This document shows, in pieces, positions 52,497-62,687 of a stretch of DNA of 64,000 bases. This stretch comes from an uncultured Mycobacterium sp. GTDB lineage: Bacteria > Actinomycetota > Actinomycetes > Mycobacteriales > Mycobacteriaceae. The DNA lies in assembly GCA_900078375.1 (NCBI GenBank), contig FLQS01000009.1:62001-126000 (forward strand). Direction: 5' to 3'. The notes under the pieces were generated by a model. That model searched no databases, was not told the origin of the DNA, and saw only the letters and a list, made by a program, of their open reading frames with translations. Both the position numbers and the translations under genes were made by a program. The stretch's first letter is position 1. Every line of letters begins with the position of its first letter.

Positions 52497-53458
52497 CCAC
52501 CGAGCTACTCGACGAACTCCGGCACCGACTCGCACCGAACGGCATCTCGGGGCTGCGACCGTTGGCCGGCGGGGCGTCGAGCCTGACGTTCGCCGGTGAC
52601 CTCGGCGGACGCCGCGTCGTGGTGAAAGTCGCCCCGCCCGGTCTGGCGCCCATCGCGCATCGCGACGTACTTCGACAGGCCAGGATCATTCGCGCACTGG
52701 CGGCGACCGCGGTCCCGGTGCCCGAGGTCATCTTCGACGACGCGGGCGAACCACCCGACATCCCACCGCTGTTCGTGATGTCGTTCTCCGACGGGACATC
52801 GGTCGAGCCGCTGTTCGACACCGGCGAGGCGGGGCCGGCCGACGTGGTCGCCGAGCGTTTCCGGCATGCCGCACGAGCCATGGCCGCGCTGCACCGGCTG
52901 GCTCCTGCTGACCTCGGCCTGGCCGACGAACCCGTCGTCGCACCGGCCGCCGAGATCGACAAGTGGTGTCGCACCTTGAGCACGGTGGACGCGGAATTGG
53001 CGCCGGGCTGGCAGGAGGTCGCCGACACTCTGCGCGGATCCACCCCGCCCGCGATCGCACCGGCGATCGTGCACGGCGACTTCCGGTTGGGCAATCTGCT
53101 GGCCGACGAGCGGGGCATCGCCGCCGTCATCGATTGGGAAATCTGGTCGGTCGGCGACCCACGCGTCGACGCAGGCTGGTTCCTCATCAACTCCGACCCT
53201 GACACCTACGACCGGATTACGCCCTATCGAGGGACGACGCCGCCGGTGACCGAGCTCATCGATGACTACCGGAAGGTGTTGGCGCACGGGGCATCACACT
53301 TGGACTGGTTCCAGGCACTGGCGTGCTTCAAGTCCACCGCGACATGGGCGCTGATCGTCAAACACAATCGGCGCCGCGCAACCCCCGACCCGGGTTTGGA
53401 GGCGATGGCCGTGCGGTTGCCGGCCCTGCTGACCAGGGCCGGCCAGTATCTGAACTAG
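52415..53458 (+). CDS. Aminoglycoside phosphotransferase-like kinase family protein
   Basis: A protein of up to 347 residues with the APH/choline kinase fold. VVVKVAPPG carries the ATP-site lysine, AIVHGDFRLGNLLADE is the catalytic HGDxxxxN loop and AVIDWEIWSVGDPRVDAGWF the metal-binding DWE segment. In actinobacterial degradation clusters such kinases phosphorylate small hydroxylated metabolites; resistance is not implied. The first possible conventional start is GTG 52415, 82 bp inside the SDR gene. A CTG at 52493, overlapping the SDR stop as CTGA, would give the expected N-terminus and may be the real start. Confidence 0.82.
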   Translation: MHRRPGDDDRPDRAYADVPARDRRAALTTELLDELRHRLAPNGISGLRPLAGGASSLTFAGDLGGRRVVVKVAPPGLAPIAHRDVLRQARIIRALAATAVPVPEVIFDDAGEPPDIPPLFVMSFSDGTSVEPLFDTGEAGPADVVAERFRHAARAMAALHRLAPADLGLADEPVVAPAAEIDKWCRTLSTVDAELAPGWQEVADTLRGSTPPAIAPAIVHGDFRLGNLLADERGIAAVIDWEIWSVGDPRVDAGWFLINSDPDTYDRITPYRGTTPPVTELIDDYRKVLAHGASHLDWFQALACFKSTATWALIVKHNRRRATPDPGLEAMAVRLPALLTRAGQYLN

Positions 53459-53489
53459 GTCGTCGTCGTAGTCGGATTACGAATGCGGC

Positions 53490-53543
53490 CCTCCGCAACG
53501 CTCTATGCTCGTGCCTGACGTCTACACCACGGCTTCGCGGAGG
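53490..53543 (+). promoter_or_regulatory. Possible RBS-sequestering pair before cyclase gene
   Basis: CCTCCGC (53490-53496) is complementary to GCGGAGG (53537-53543), and the second contains the GGAGG ribosome-binding site 8 bp before ATG 53552. A TATGCT -10-like hexamer (53503-53508) between them would exclude the first arm from a transcript started there, so this matters only if transcription begins upstream. Confidence 0.3.
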
Positions 53544-53551
53544 TTCGGGCG

Positions 53552-56500
53552 ATGACAATGCCGCCGATATGCCGCACATGTGGCTCCCAGCAGCGGGAGG
53601 GAGCCCGATTCTGTGACGCCTGTGGCTCGCCGGTCGGATATGTCGGCGAGCTGGCCGAGTACAAGCAGGTTACGGTCCTCTTCGCCGACGTTGTCAGGTC
53701 AATGGATATCGCCGCCGCGCTTGGCGCCGAACGACTCCGCGAGGTCATGACGGACCTTGTCGACGGGTTCGCGACGATAATCCACCGCTACGGTGGCACA
53801 CTGGACAAATTCACCGGAGACGGAATCATGGCGCTCTTCGGGGCGCCAATAGCATTGGAGGATCACGCTTTCCGCGGATGTCTGGCAGCACTGGAGATCC
53901 AGGAGCAAACCCAACGCTTGGCCGCTGAGATCAAGCGCCACGACGGGATCTCGCTGCAACTGCGAGTCGGGCTGAACTCGGGCGAAGTCATCGTCGGTGA
54001 AATCGGTTCACACCCGATGAGCTATACGGCAGTTGGCGAACAGGTCGGGATGGCTCAACGAATGGAATCGGCTGCGCCGCCGGGCGGCGTGATGCTGAGC
54101 GAGTCGACCGCTCGATTGGTTCGCGACCAAGTGACCCTGGGCGAACCACAGATGGTGCGGATCAAGGGCAGCGAGACCCCGGTGCCCGCGCGTCGGCTCC
54201 GAGGAACTGGTAACCGGCCGCCAAACGATGGCCTGCGCGAATCGCCTCTGATCGGGCGAATATGGGAGATCGACGCACTCGCCGCCGTTCTGGAGCGAGT
54301 GGTAACAGGGCGTGGAGCAATCGCGGGGTTGGTTGGGCCCCCGGGCATTGGCAAGAGCCGGCTCGCCCGGGAAGCTGTGGCAACAGCAAGGCGCCGCGGT
54401 ATCGAGGTCTTTTCGACGTACTGCGAATCGCACACTCGTGAGATCCCGTTCCTTGTGGTCGGACGGCTACTCCGGGCCGTCTTCGGGGTGAACGCTTTAG
54501 CACCATCAGATGCCCGATCGCGGATCCGCAACCGACTGCCACACGCGGACGACGTCGATCTATTGCTCCTCGATGATCTGCTCGGTATTGGTGACACCGA
54601 GGTGGCGTTGCCGGATATCAGCCCGGACGCCCGACGTCGGCGACTCATTGCCTTGCTCAACACGGCCGCGTTAGAACGGAATACGCCGGCGACTTACCTG
54701 ATCGAGGACGTCCACTGGATCGACGAGGCCAGCGAGTCATTGCTCGCCGACTTCATGTCTGTCGTTCCCCAGACCCGATCCCTGGTTGTGCTCACCTACC
54801 GCCCAGAATACCGCGGCCAGCTGTGCCGCAGCGATGGCCTTCAAGTCATCACTCTTGCACCGCTGGATGATTCGCACACCGCGGAGTTGGCGAGTGAACT
54901 ACTCGGCGGAGATCCCTCGGTGGCAGGTTTGACGGCTATGGTCGCAGAGCGATCCGCGGGAAACCCATTCTTCGCCGAAGAAATAGTTCGCGACCTCTCC
55001 GAACGCAAGGTCCTGGAGGGTGAACTCGGCCGGTACCGAAGTGCTCGAGGCGTCGTAGATTTCAACGTCCCGGCGACCCTTCATGCGACCATTGGCGCAC
55101 GCATCGACCGCCTCGCTCCCGACGCCAAACGCACGTTGCACGCGGCGGCGGTAATCGGTGCGCGATTCAGCACCGAATTGCTGAGCGAACTGCTTGGCAG
55201 TGAAGAAGTCTCCCCGCTAATCCAGGCGGAACTAGTCGATCAAGTCATGTCCGCACCCCGCGCCGAATATGCGTTTCGCCATCCCCTGATTCAGAAGGTG
55301 GCATACGAGTCACAGCTCAGGTCGGCGCGCTCAGAGCTGCACCGGCGGCTTGCCATCGCAATCGAACAAAACGCCCCCGCTTTGGTGGACGAGAACGCTG
55401 CAATGATCGCCATTCACTGGCAGGCCGCGGGTGAGCTCAGGACAGCAGTCGCCTGGCATATGCGCGCTGGCACGTGGTTCAACTACCGCGACGTGCGAGC
55501 GGCGCGGACGAGCTGGAAACGAGCACGAGATGCGGCCGAGCAGCTGCCAACCGATGACCCGGATCGCGCATCGCTGCGTATTGCGCCACGAACACTACTG
55601 TGCAGCAGTGCATTCCGAGTAGGTGATGGCCCCGATTACACCGGATTCAACCAGCTGCGGGAGCTCGCAGCGGCCGCAGACGACGATGTGTCGTTGGCGA
55701 TCGGCATGGCAGGCCACCTGACGGCACTCGCGTTCCACTCACGTCATGGCGAAGCCCTACAGTTGGCCGCGGAATTGGACGCGCTTGTGGAAGCGATCGG
55801 CGACCGGACGCTAGCCGTCGCCCTGCTCTACTCAGCGGCCCAAGCAAATTGGGAAGCCGGTGAGTCGGCGGCATGTATCCGCCTGGCACAACGCGTCATC
55901 GACTTGGCCGACGGTGACGTCACCAAGGGCAACGTGATGTTGGCGTCGCCGCTGGCGTGGGCCCTGGCCGTACGCGGCGCAGCGAAGCTATCCCTTGGCC
56001 GTATGGACTGGAACGACGACGTCGAACTAGCCATTGCGCTCACCGAACCTTTCGACGCGACTGCCCGAGTTGTCCCGGGCTTGTACAGGTATGCCGTCGC
56101 AATCTGCAATGGCGCGCTCCTACCTGATGCCGCAGCCGAGTTCCAGACAGCAGAGCTGCTTAAGACAGCGCTACAGTCCGGCGATGACACAGCTGTCGCG
56201 CTCGCCCAGCTGAACCGGGCGGTCGTGCAGATCTACCTGGACCGCACCGAGAGCGAGATCGCCGCCGGCTTGCTGGTCCGATCGCGCAACGCCTTGAGTC
56301 ACGTGTCCGGAGGGCTGCGGCGGATCGCCGATGTTGAAATGGCGCGCCTGAAGGCGCAGGCCGGCGATCACGAGGGCGCGATCGAACTTGCGGCGATGGT
56401 TCTCGACGAGCAGTTCAGCACCGGCGACATGATTTCGCGGGGCCCAGCGGCCACCGTCCTGACCGAGTCGCTGTTGAAGCGAGCCCGCACCGGTGACCGC

Positions 56501-56710
56501 AGGGCCGCGCATGATGTGATTGATCGATTGGCGGCGGTGCCGACCGATCGAGGTTTCGTGCTGCACAAGCTTCCACTGCTCAGGCTGCGGGCACTGGCAG
56601 CCCGCACGGCCGGGGACGAAGGTGCGTACCGGGCCTACCGCGATCGCTACCGGTCACACGCATCGGCGCTCGGATTCGGCGGACACATCGCCATCGCCAA
56701 CGCCATGTAG
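53552..56710 (+). CDS. Zinc ribbon / class III cyclase / AAA-type ATPase regulator
   Basis: A 1052-residue multidomain protein. It has a zinc ribbon (C7, C10, C21, C24), a class III nucleotide cyclase domain (about 37-200), an ATPase module with GRIWE near 235-239, Walker A GPPGIGKS (262-269) and Walker B-like YLIEDVHWID, then a long helical TPR/MalT-like C-terminus. The cyclase keeps the metal aspartates D46 and D90, lysine K86, T159 and arginine R170, but the transition-state asparagine is G166, so activity may be low or lost. Codon use is less GC-biased than its neighbours. It is a stand-alone signalling gene. Confidence 0.88.
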   Translation: MTMPPICRTCGSQQREGARFCDACGSPVGYVGELAEYKQVTVLFADVVRSMDIAAALGAERLREVMTDLVDGFATIIHRYGGTLDKFTGDGIMALFGAPIALEDHAFRGCLAALEIQEQTQRLAAEIKRHDGISLQLRVGLNSGEVIVGEIGSHPMSYTAVGEQVGMAQRMESAAPPGGVMLSESTARLVRDQVTLGEPQMVRIKGSETPVPARRLRGTGNRPPNDGLRESPLIGRIWEIDALAAVLERVVTGRGAIAGLVGPPGIGKSRLAREAVATARRRGIEVFSTYCESHTREIPFLVVGRLLRAVFGVNALAPSDARSRIRNRLPHADDVDLLLLDDLLGIGDTEVALPDISPDARRRRLIALLNTAALERNTPATYLIEDVHWIDEASESLLADFMSVVPQTRSLVVLTYRPEYRGQLCRSDGLQVITLAPLDDSHTAELASELLGGDPSVAGLTAMVAERSAGNPFFAEEIVRDLSERKVLEGELGRYRSARGVVDFNVPATLHATIGARIDRLAPDAKRTLHAAAVIGARFSTELLSELLGSEEVSPLIQAELVDQVMSAPRAEYAFRHPLIQKVAYESQLRSARSELHRRLAIAIEQNAPALVDENAAMIAIHWQAAGELRTAVAWHMRAGTWFNYRDVRAARTSWKRARDAAEQLPTDDPDRASLRIAPRTLLCSSAFRVGDGPDYTGFNQLRELAAAADDDVSLAIGMAGHLTALAFHSRHGEALQLAAELDALVEAIGDRTLAVALLYSAAQANWEAGESAACIRLAQRVIDLADGDVTKGNVMLASPLAWALAVRGAAKLSLGRMDWNDDVELAIALTEPFDATARVVPGLYRYAVAICNGALLPDAAAEFQTAELLKTALQSGDDTAVALAQLNRAVVQIYLDRTESEIAAGLLVRSRNALSHVSGGLRRIADVEMARLKAQAGDHEGAIELAAMVLDEQFSTGDMISRGPAATVLTESLLKRARTGDRRAAHDVIDRLAAVPTDRGFVLHKLPLLRLRALAARTAGDEGAYRAYRDRYRSHASALGFGGHIAIANAM

Positions 56711-56744
56711 CAGGGGCCTCCCGAACGGCGCGCGAATACCTCGG

Positions 56745-58043
56745 CTAGCCGCGGGGAATTCCGGCGAGCTTATCGGCGAACTTCTCCTCGGCGGCCTGCC
56801 GCAATCGCAAAAGGTGTTCGGAGGGAAAAAGATCCGGCGCCGGCTCCCGATCGCCCAACAGCAGCCGGGCGAGGGTGACCTTGTGGACCTCGGTGGGTCC
56901 GTCGGCGAGACCGAGGACAAACGATTCGACCAGGTGCTGCACGAACGGCATTTCGTGGGTGACGCCCAGTGACCCGTGAATCTGCAGCGCGCGAGCCGAC
57001 ACGTCGTGCAGCACCTTCTGCATCATCGCCTTCACCGCGGAGATGTCGGCCCGCACCGCCTTGTAGTCGTTGTGCTGGTCGATCTTCCATGCGGTCTGCA
57101 AGGTCAGCAGGCGGAATGCCTCGATCTCCATCCACGAGTCGGCGATCATCTCCTGGACCAGTTGCTTGCGGCTGAGTGACTCGCCCTGCGTGTAGCGGGA
57201 TACCGCGCGCTCGCACATCATGTCGTAGATCCGGCGGACCAATCCGACGGTGCGCATCGCGTGATGGATGCGGCCACCACCCAAGCGGGTCTGCGCCACC
57301 ACGAACGCACCGCCGCGCGGACCGAGCATGTGATCGGCCGGCACGCGCACGTTTTCGTAGCGGACGTAGCCTTCCCGCCCGCCGCCGACCGGTTGGTAGC
57401 CCAGACCGACGTCGCGCAACACGTTGATCCCGGGAGTCTCCCCTGGCACCACGAACATCGAATGCCGGTTGTACGGCGGCGCGTCGGGATCGGTCACCGC
57501 CATGACGATCAGGAACGACGCCATCGATGCGAACGAGGAGAACCATTTCTCCCCGTTGATGATCCAGTGGTCATCCCCGTCCGGAACCGCCGTCGTGGTG
57601 AACACCTTGGGGTCGGCGCCGCCCTGTGGTTCCGTCATCGAGAAGCACGAGATGATGCGATTGTCCAGCAGCGGCTCGAGGTAGCGCGCTTTGAGCTCCG
57701 GCGTGCCGTAGTGCGCCAGGATCTCGCTGTTGCCCGAATCCGGTGCCTGCGAACCGAACACGATCGGCGCGCACTCCGAACGACCTAGGATCTCGTTGAG
57801 CAGCGCCAATTTCACCTGGCCGTAGCCAGGACCACCAAGGTGCGGCCCCAGATGAGTGGCCCACAACCCGCGCTCCTTGACGATCTCCTGTAGCGGCGGA
57901 ATCAACGCCTGGCGTACCGGATCGTTGAGGTCATGGGATTCGGTGACGATCAAGTCGATCGGCTCGCATTCCGAGCGCACGAAGTCGTCGACCCACTTCA
58001 GCTGATCCGCCCATTCCGGGTCGGTGGAGAAATCCCAAGACAT
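56745..58043 (-). CDS. Acyl-CoA dehydrogenase
   Basis: A 432-residue flavin-dependent acyl-CoA dehydrogenase. [15 protein letters not shown] and [19 protein letters not shown] form the flavin/substrate region, and [32 protein letters not shown] the C-terminal domain. It resembles the ACAD10/11-type branch used for unusual acyl-CoAs. ATG 58043 gives [11 protein letters not shown]; 19 more in-frame residues upstream lack a good start context. It is the last of three beta-oxidation genes on one strand. Confidence 0.9.
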   Translation of the reverse strand: MSWDFSTDPEWADQLKWVDDFVRSECEPIDLIVTESHDLNDPVRQALIPPLQEIVKERGLWATHLGPHLGGPGYGQVKLALLNEILGRSECAPIVFGSQAPDSGNSEILAHYGTPELKARYLEPLLDNRIISCFSMTEPQGGADPKVFTTTAVPDGDDHWIINGEKWFSSFASMASFLIVMAVTDPDAPPYNRHSMFVVPGETPGINVLRDVGLGYQPVGGGREGYVRYENVRVPADHMLGPRGGAFVVAQTRLGGGRIHHAMRTVGLVRRIYDMMCERAVSRYTQGESLSRKQLVQEMIADSWMEIEAFRLLTLQTAWKIDQHNDYKAVRADISAVKAMMQKVLHDVSARALQIHGSLGVTHEMPFVQHLVESFVLGLADGPTEVHKVTLARLLLGDREPAPDLFPSEHLLRLRQAAEEKFADKLAGIPRG

Positions 58044-58065
58044 CCGTTTCGTCCCTTCGCCGCAC

Positions 58066-58839
58066 TCAAGACCAGGTGGATCGACGGGCGGCCGCATCAT
58101 CGGTCGCGTGGCTGAGAACCTGATTGCGGTTCTCCAGCTCCAGTGCCGGGCTCAGGCCCGCTGCGCCGATGTTGACCTGCAGGGCCCGTTTCGTCAGTTG
58201 GACGCCGAGTGGCGCCAAGTCGGCGACGCCACTGGCGATCTCAATCGCCCGCTCCGCGAGCTGCTCGGGCTCGACCAACTGGCTGACCAGGCCGCGCCGG
58301 TCGGCTTCCTCAGCCGACACGGTGCGGCCGGTGAGCATCCAGTCCGCGGCGACCCCGGCGCCGACGATGCGGGGCAGGTGATAGCTCATACCCATCTCCG
58401 CACCCGAGAGGCCCAGCAGAATCGCCGCGTTGCCGAATGTGGCTGCAGTGGAAGCAATCCGGATGTCGGCAGCCAAGCTCAGCGCCAGGCCGGCACCCAC
58501 GCACGGTCCGTTGACCGCCGCGATCACCGCTTGGGGCAGGTCGGCGAGCGCGCGCACCAGACCCGCCATCGCCTCCTGGAAGCGCAGCCGGTCAATCGCC
58601 GGGGCGCTGGCCTCCAGCATGCCGGGGCCGAAGTTGCGGATGTCGATACCCGCGCAGAATCCCCGCCCAGCGCCGGTGAGCACCACCGCGTGCACTGCCG
58701 CGTCGCTCGCCACCGAAGCCAGCGTGTGTGCGATCTCGTCGCGCATCACCTCGTTGATCGCGTTGAGCTTGTTCGGACGGTTGAACCGGATCAGCAGGAC
58801 ACCGGCGGCCGGCGTCTCGATCTCGAGCGCCTCAGCCAT
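58066..58839 (-). CDS. Enoyl-CoA hydratase/isomerase family protein
   Basis: A 257-residue crotonase. [33 protein letters not shown] and [21 protein letters not shown] give the fold and oxyanion hole. The first classical glutamate position reads GAGLALS, so it lacks the standard hydratase residue and may be an isomerase or hydrolase. It starts at ATG 58839, sharing one base with the thiolase stop. A longer frame to 58887 overlaps the thiolase. Confidence 0.87.
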   Translation of the reverse strand: MAEALEIETPAAGVLLIRFNRPNKLNAINEVMRDEIAHTLASVASDAAVHAVVLTGAGRGFCAGIDIRNFGPGMLEASAPAIDRLRFQEAMAGLVRALADLPQAVIAAVNGPCVGAGLALSLAADIRIASTAATFGNAAILLGLSGAEMGMSYHLPRIVGAGVAADWMLTGRTVSAEEADRRGLVSQLVEPEQLAERAIEIASGVADLAPLGVQLTKRALQVNIGAAGLSPALELENRNQVLSHATDDAAARRSTWS

Positions 58840-60083
58840 CAGACGCGCTCGATGATCGTCGCGGTGCCCATGCCGCCGCCGGTGCACATGGTGACCAAGC
58901 CCGTGCTGAGGTCGCGTCGCTCCAGCTCGTCGAGAACCGTGCCGATCAGCATGGCGCCGGTCGCCCCGATCGGGTGCCCCAGAGCAATGGCGCCGCCGTT
59001 GACATTGACCCGAGCCGGATCAAGATCGAGATCGCGAATCGTCTTGAGCGGCACCGCGGCGAAGGCCTCGTTGATCTCCCACAGGTCGATGTCGCCAACC
59101 GTCATGCCGGCCTTGGCAAGACAACGTTGCGCCGCCGGCCCTGGCGCGGTGAGCATGATGATCGGCTCACTGCCGATCGCGGCGGCGGCACGAAGGCGGG
59201 CACGCGGCACTGCCCCATTGCCCTTCGCCCAGTCGGCGGACGACACGACCACCACCGCCGCACCATCGACAACGCCGGAGGAGTTCCCGGCGTGATGAAC
59301 GTGGTCGATGCGCTCGACGTCGGGGTAGCGGCTCAAGCAGATCTCGTCGAAGCTGAGGCTCTCACCCGCCAGGCGCGCCGCACCGGCGCGTTCAAAGGCA
59401 GCCGGCAACCCCGCCAGCGTGTCCAAAGTCGTTCCCGCCCGGGGGTGTTCGTCGTGATCAGCGACAACTTCGCCGTCGCTGTTGCGCACCGCGATGATCG
59501 AGCGGCCGAAGTAGCCGGCCGCGATGGCCGCGGCCGCGCGTTCTTGACTCGACACCGCGAACGCGTCGACGTCGGACCGGCTGAAGCCCTCGAGGGAGGC
59601 GATCAGGTCGGCTGAAATTCCCTGCGGCACCGTGGGATAGAGCTGCCGGAAGGCCGGATTGGCGCCGTCGATCGTCGGCGCACCGACGGTGACATCCCAG
59701 CGTGACATCGATTCGACGCCGCCGGCCACCACCAACTCCTGCTGCCCGCCGGCGATGCCGGCCGCCGCTACGGTGACGGCTTGCTGGCCGGATCCGCAGA
59801 ACCGGTTGAGCGTCATGCCGGGCACGGTTAACGGCCAGCCGGCCAGCAGCAGCGACAGTCTGGCGATATCGTCGCCGTGCTCGCCGGCCATGATCCCGTT
59901 GCCGGCAATGACATCGTCGACGTCGGCGGGATCGAAACCCACCCGGCCGGCAGCTGCGGTCAGACACTGCGCCAACAGGTCCTGCGGGTGCACTCCGTGC
60001 AGGGCGCCGTTGGCGCGGCCCCGGCCGCGGGGGGTGCGCACAGCGTCGAGGATGAGAGCGTCTCTGATGTTTCGCTCCTTCAT
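58839..60083 (-). CDS. Acetyl-CoA C-acyltransferase (thiolase)
   Basis: A 414-residue thiolase. The nucleophile is C96 in [20 protein letters not shown] supplies the histidine and [10 protein letters not shown] the second cysteine; WEINEAFA is also present. It cleaves 3-ketoacyl-CoA into acetyl-CoA (or propionyl-CoA) and a shortened acyl-CoA. With the crotonase and acyl-CoA dehydrogenase behind it, it lacks only a 3-hydroxyacyl-CoA dehydrogenase for a full cycle. A palindromic operator candidate lies 22 bp upstream. Confidence 0.93.
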   Translation of the reverse strand: MKERNIRDALILDAVRTPRGRGRANGALHGVHPQDLLAQCLTAAAGRVGFDPADVDDVIAGNGIMAGEHGDDIARLSLLLAGWPLTVPGMTLNRFCGSGQQAVTVAAAGIAGGQQELVVAGGVESMSRWDVTVGAPTIDGANPAFRQLYPTVPQGISADLIASLEGFSRSDVDAFAVSSQERAAAAIAAGYFGRSIIAVRNSDGEVVADHDEHPRAGTTLDTLAGLPAAFERAGAARLAGESLSFDEICLSRYPDVERIDHVHHAGNSSGVVDGAAVVVVSSADWAKGNGAVPRARLRAAAAIGSEPIIMLTAPGPAAQRCLAKAGMTVGDIDLWEINEAFAAVPLKTIRDLDLDPARVNVNGGAIALGHPIGATGAMLIGTVLDELERRDLSTGLVTMCTGGGMGTATIIERV

Positions 60084-60104
60084 TGGAATGCGGCTTCGCC
60101 AGAA

Positions 60105-60121
60105 GTGAGAATAGTGTTCTC
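60105..60121. promoter_or_regulatory. Palindromic operator candidate TGAGAA-N5-TTCTCA
   Basis: TGAGAATAGTGTTCTCA has perfect 6-bp arms around a 5-bp centre. It is 22 bp before the thiolase ATG (60083) and 77 bp before the divergent secreted-protein gene. A TetR gene 400 bp away (60530-61216) is a candidate regulator, but there is no such site before that gene itself. Confidence 0.6.
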
Positions 60122-60197
60122 ACGGCGCCTGTCAATGAGGGGACCCCTCGGTGGGACAAACGCCGCCCGCACAGACGCCGCCATGCCAAACTGAGCC

Positions 60198-60614
60198 ATG
60201 AGGTTCGTCCAGTTAGGGTCGGCGGTGGCCCTGGCAGCGGGATGCGTGGCGGGTTCTTCAGCCCCGGCCGGTGCCGACGAAGGTGTAATGCACCAGGTCA
60301 CCTACAGCGTCTTTGCCGAGCAGCCGTTCCGGGCTGCCGACATTTACTACCGGGATACCGAACCGGCGAACTGGTCGGACTACAGCCACGACCCGTACGT
60401 GTTCAGCCCCAAGGTCGAGGCCGACGTCGGGCCAACCCAGAAGTGGGTGCTCAACGTTGCGCTAGCCAACCCCGACGAATGGGCCATGGTGGCGGCTACC
60501 AGCGGGCTGTCGAAGACCCCGCCGAATTTTCACTGCGTGCTTGCCGTCGACGGAGTCGTCGTCGCGGAGAACTCCGGCCCCAAGGGCGCGCTCTGCTCGC
60601 TGCGCCACTGGTGA
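60198..60614 (+). CDS. Small secreted protein, MmpS-like features
   Basis: A 138-residue exported protein. The N-terminus (residues 1-26) is a signal peptide with AGADEG as likely cleavage area; LAAGC is only a poor lipobox. The mature part is beta-rich, with two cysteines in FHCVLAVDG and ALCSLRHW that probably form a disulfide. The pattern of VTYSVF...DIYYRD and CVLAVDGVVV is reminiscent of mycobacterial MmpS domains, but this is a weak likeness. Its end overlaps the convergent tetR gene by 85 bp. Confidence 0.75.
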   Translation: MRFVQLGSAVALAAGCVAGSSAPAGADEGVMHQVTYSVFAEQPFRAADIYYRDTEPANWSDYSHDPYVFSPKVEADVGPTQKWVLNVALANPDEWAMVAATSGLSKTPPNFHCVLAVDGVVVAENSGPKGALCSLRHW

Positions 60615-61216
60615 GCTGAGTCGTCCGCCGATTGCGGCGGACCCTCCATCACGGTCAGGTACTTCTCGACGAGTTCCATGGTTTCGGCGTGCCCTGCGGT
60701 GACGCCGAGCGCTTCGCCCAGCATCACCACTGTCGACAAGCCGGTCAGCAGGATCGACCAGACCACCGGCGGCACCTCGGCAGGTAACACCCCGTGCCGG
60801 TCCAGCGCGGCGACGAACACCTCGCGCTGCTGTTCGCGGAAGCGTTCGGCGTAGCGCGACATCTCGGCACGAAGGGCCTTGCGGTGGTTGGCCAGCGCGG
60901 CCATCTCCATCGTCAGCCGGCTGGCGGCGGGGTTGATCCCGAATCGCCATAGCGCCCAGAGCGGTTGGGGCGAGGCGAGCGCGAGCTGGTGGGCTGCCAT
61001 GCCCTGGTCGGCATAGCGGCGGAAGACCTCGAGAAACAGGTCGTCCATCGTGCGGAAGTAGTAGTGGACCAACTGCGGTTTGAGGCCCGCCTTCTCGGCG
61101 ACGCGACGGGAGGTCACCGCGGCGTAGCCCTCGTCGATCAGCAGTTGTTCGGCGGCATCGAGCAGCACCAGGCGATTTTTCGCGTCGGGCGCCCCGATCC
61201 GCCGCGGCGATGCCAT
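60530..61216 (-). CDS. TetR family transcriptional regulator
   Basis: A 228-residue TetR-type regulator. The HTH is at about residues 14-60 (LVLLDAAEQLLIDEGYAAVTSRR, EKAGLKPQLVHYYFRTMDDL). The C-terminus has an unstructured S/T-rich tail from residue 198 that covers the overlap with the secreted-protein gene, so part of it may be a late addition. ATG 61216 is used. It is divergent from the P450 at 61355 and may regulate that gene or the beta-oxidation operon. Confidence 0.88.
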   Translation of the reverse strand: MASPRRIGAPDAKNRLVLLDAAEQLLIDEGYAAVTSRRVAEKAGLKPQLVHYYFRTMDDLFLEVFRRYADQGMAAHQLALASPQPLWALWRFGINPAASRLTMEMAALANHRKALRAEMSRYAERFREQQREVFVAALDRHGVLPAEVPPVVWSILLTGLSTVVMLGEALGVTAGHAETMELVEKYLTVMEGPPQSADDSAHQWRSEQSAPLGPEFSATTTPSTASTQ

Positions 61217-61354
61217 GTGCCACCTCGTTCTCGTTTACGCCCGATTGAACACGCCGATAGTACGTGGGCCAATGGGATCCAGCCTTGACCACGCACTTTA
61301 CGCCATGCTAAGCAGGTGCACAGCAATCAGCCCGCCGGGAGGACCCACACGCTC

Positions 61355-62632
61355 ATGACCGACTTCGCCACCATTGACTTCCTCACCGATCAGTCGCTGG
61401 TTCTTGACCCCTACCCGTACTACGACTACCTGCGTGAGCAGAGCCCGACAGTGCGGCTGGAACCGCACGGCTTCGTCGCCGTCACCGGGTACGAAGAGGC
61501 GCTCGAGGTCTACAAGAATCCCGAAGACTTCTCGAACATCGTGGCCCTCGGCGGACCCTTCCCTCCCCTGCCGTTCACCCCAGAAGGCGACGACCTGAAC
61601 GCGCAGATCGACGCGCACCGGACGTTCTTTCCGATGAACGAGCACATGGTGACGATGGACCCGCCCGATCACACCAAGGCCCGCTCGTTGCTCAGCCGTC
61701 TACTGACTCCCAAGCGACTCAAGGAAAACGAAGACTTCATGTGGCGGCTGGCCGACCGCCAGCTCGACGAGTTCATCTCACTCGGGCACAGTGAGTTCCT
61801 GGCCGAATACGCAAAGCCGTTCTCGCTGTTGGTGATTGCCGACCTGCTCGGCGTTCCCGAAGAGGATCACAAGGAGTTCCGCACGGTGCTCGGCGCCGAT
61901 CGGCCGGAAGCACGGGTCGGCTCGCTGGATCATCAGTCAGTCGGCATCAACCCGCTGGAGTTCCTCGACGAGAAGTTCAGCAGCTACCTCGAGGACCGGC
62001 GCCGCGACCCCCGCGACGACGTGCTGACCGAACTGGCGACCGCCAAGTATCCGGACGGGTCGACCCCGGAGATCATCGACGTCGTCCGCACCGCGACGTT
62101 CCTGTTCGCCGCCGGCCAGGAGACCACCGCCAAGCTGCTGTCCGCGGCGATCAAGGCGCTGGCCGAACGGCCCGACCTGCAGCAGGGCCTTCGCGAGGAC
62201 CGCAGCCTGATCCCGACCTTCATCGAGGAGTCGTTGCGCCTGGAGAGTCCGGTCAAGAGTGACTCGCGACTAGCCCGCCGGACGTCGAAGGTCGGCGACA
62301 TGGACGTGAAGGCCGGCACGGTTGTGATGGTGCTGCCCGGCGCGGCCAACCGCGATCCCAGGCGTTTCACCGATCCGCACGAGTTCCAGGTGCGGCGCCC
62401 CAACGTGCGCGAGCACATCGCGTTCGGCCGCGGCGCGCACTCCTGCCCCGGCGCCCCGCTGGCGCGGGTCGAGGGCCGGGTGTCCCTGGAACGGATGCTG
62501 GACCGGATGGGCGAGATCACCATCGACGAGGAGTTCCACGGACCATCCGGCGACCGCCGGTACAACTACGAGCCGACGTACATCCTGCGCGGGCTCGCCG
62601 ACATCCACGTCCGGTTCAGCGGTAGGGGCTAG
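61355..62632 (+). CDS. Cytochrome P450
   Basis: A 425-residue P450. FLFAAGQETTAKLL is the I-helix motif, EESLRLESPV contains ExxR and AFGRGAHSCPGAPLARVEGR the heme cysteine. ATG 61355 follows a GGGAGG motif by about 12 bp; an in-frame GTG at 61316 is upstream of that motif and less likely. It is a single gene, divergent from a TetR regulator, with an intrinsic terminator after it. No redox partner is adjacent. Confidence 0.92.
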   Translation: MTDFATIDFLTDQSLVLDPYPYYDYLREQSPTVRLEPHGFVAVTGYEEALEVYKNPEDFSNIVALGGPFPPLPFTPEGDDLNAQIDAHRTFFPMNEHMVTMDPPDHTKARSLLSRLLTPKRLKENEDFMWRLADRQLDEFISLGHSEFLAEYAKPFSLLVIADLLGVPEEDHKEFRTVLGADRPEARVGSLDHQSVGINPLEFLDEKFSSYLEDRRRDPRDDVLTELATAKYPDGSTPEIIDVVRTATFLFAAGQETTAKLLSAAIKALAERPDLQQGLREDRSLIPTFIEESLRLESPVKSDSRLARRTSKVGDMDVKAGTVVMVLPGAANRDPRRFTDPHEFQVRRPNVREHIAFGRGAHSCPGAPLARVEGRVSLERMLDRMGEITIDEEFHGPSGDRRYNYEPTYILRGLADIHVRFSGRG

Positions 62633-62643
62633 GGAACCAGAAA

Positions 62644-62678
62644 GCCCTAGGCCGCTGGTGGGCGGTCTAGGGCCTTTT
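62644..62678. terminator. Intrinsic terminator between convergent genes
   Basis: A 12-bp stem (GCCCTAGGCCGC with its partner GCGGTCTAGGGC, one G-U pair), a 6-nt loop and a CCTTTT tail. It lies 11 bp after the P450 stop and 10 bp before the end of the minus-strand secreted-protein gene, and the opposite strand also has a short T-run, so it may serve both. Confidence 0.75.
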
Positions 62679-62687
62679 GGCGTTTAG

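Noticed and set aside
52415..53458. Aminoglycoside resistance gene.
   Set aside because: The HGDxxxxN and DWE motifs are shared by a broad kinase family; the neighbours are SDR and NTF2-like catabolic genes, so resistance is not supported.
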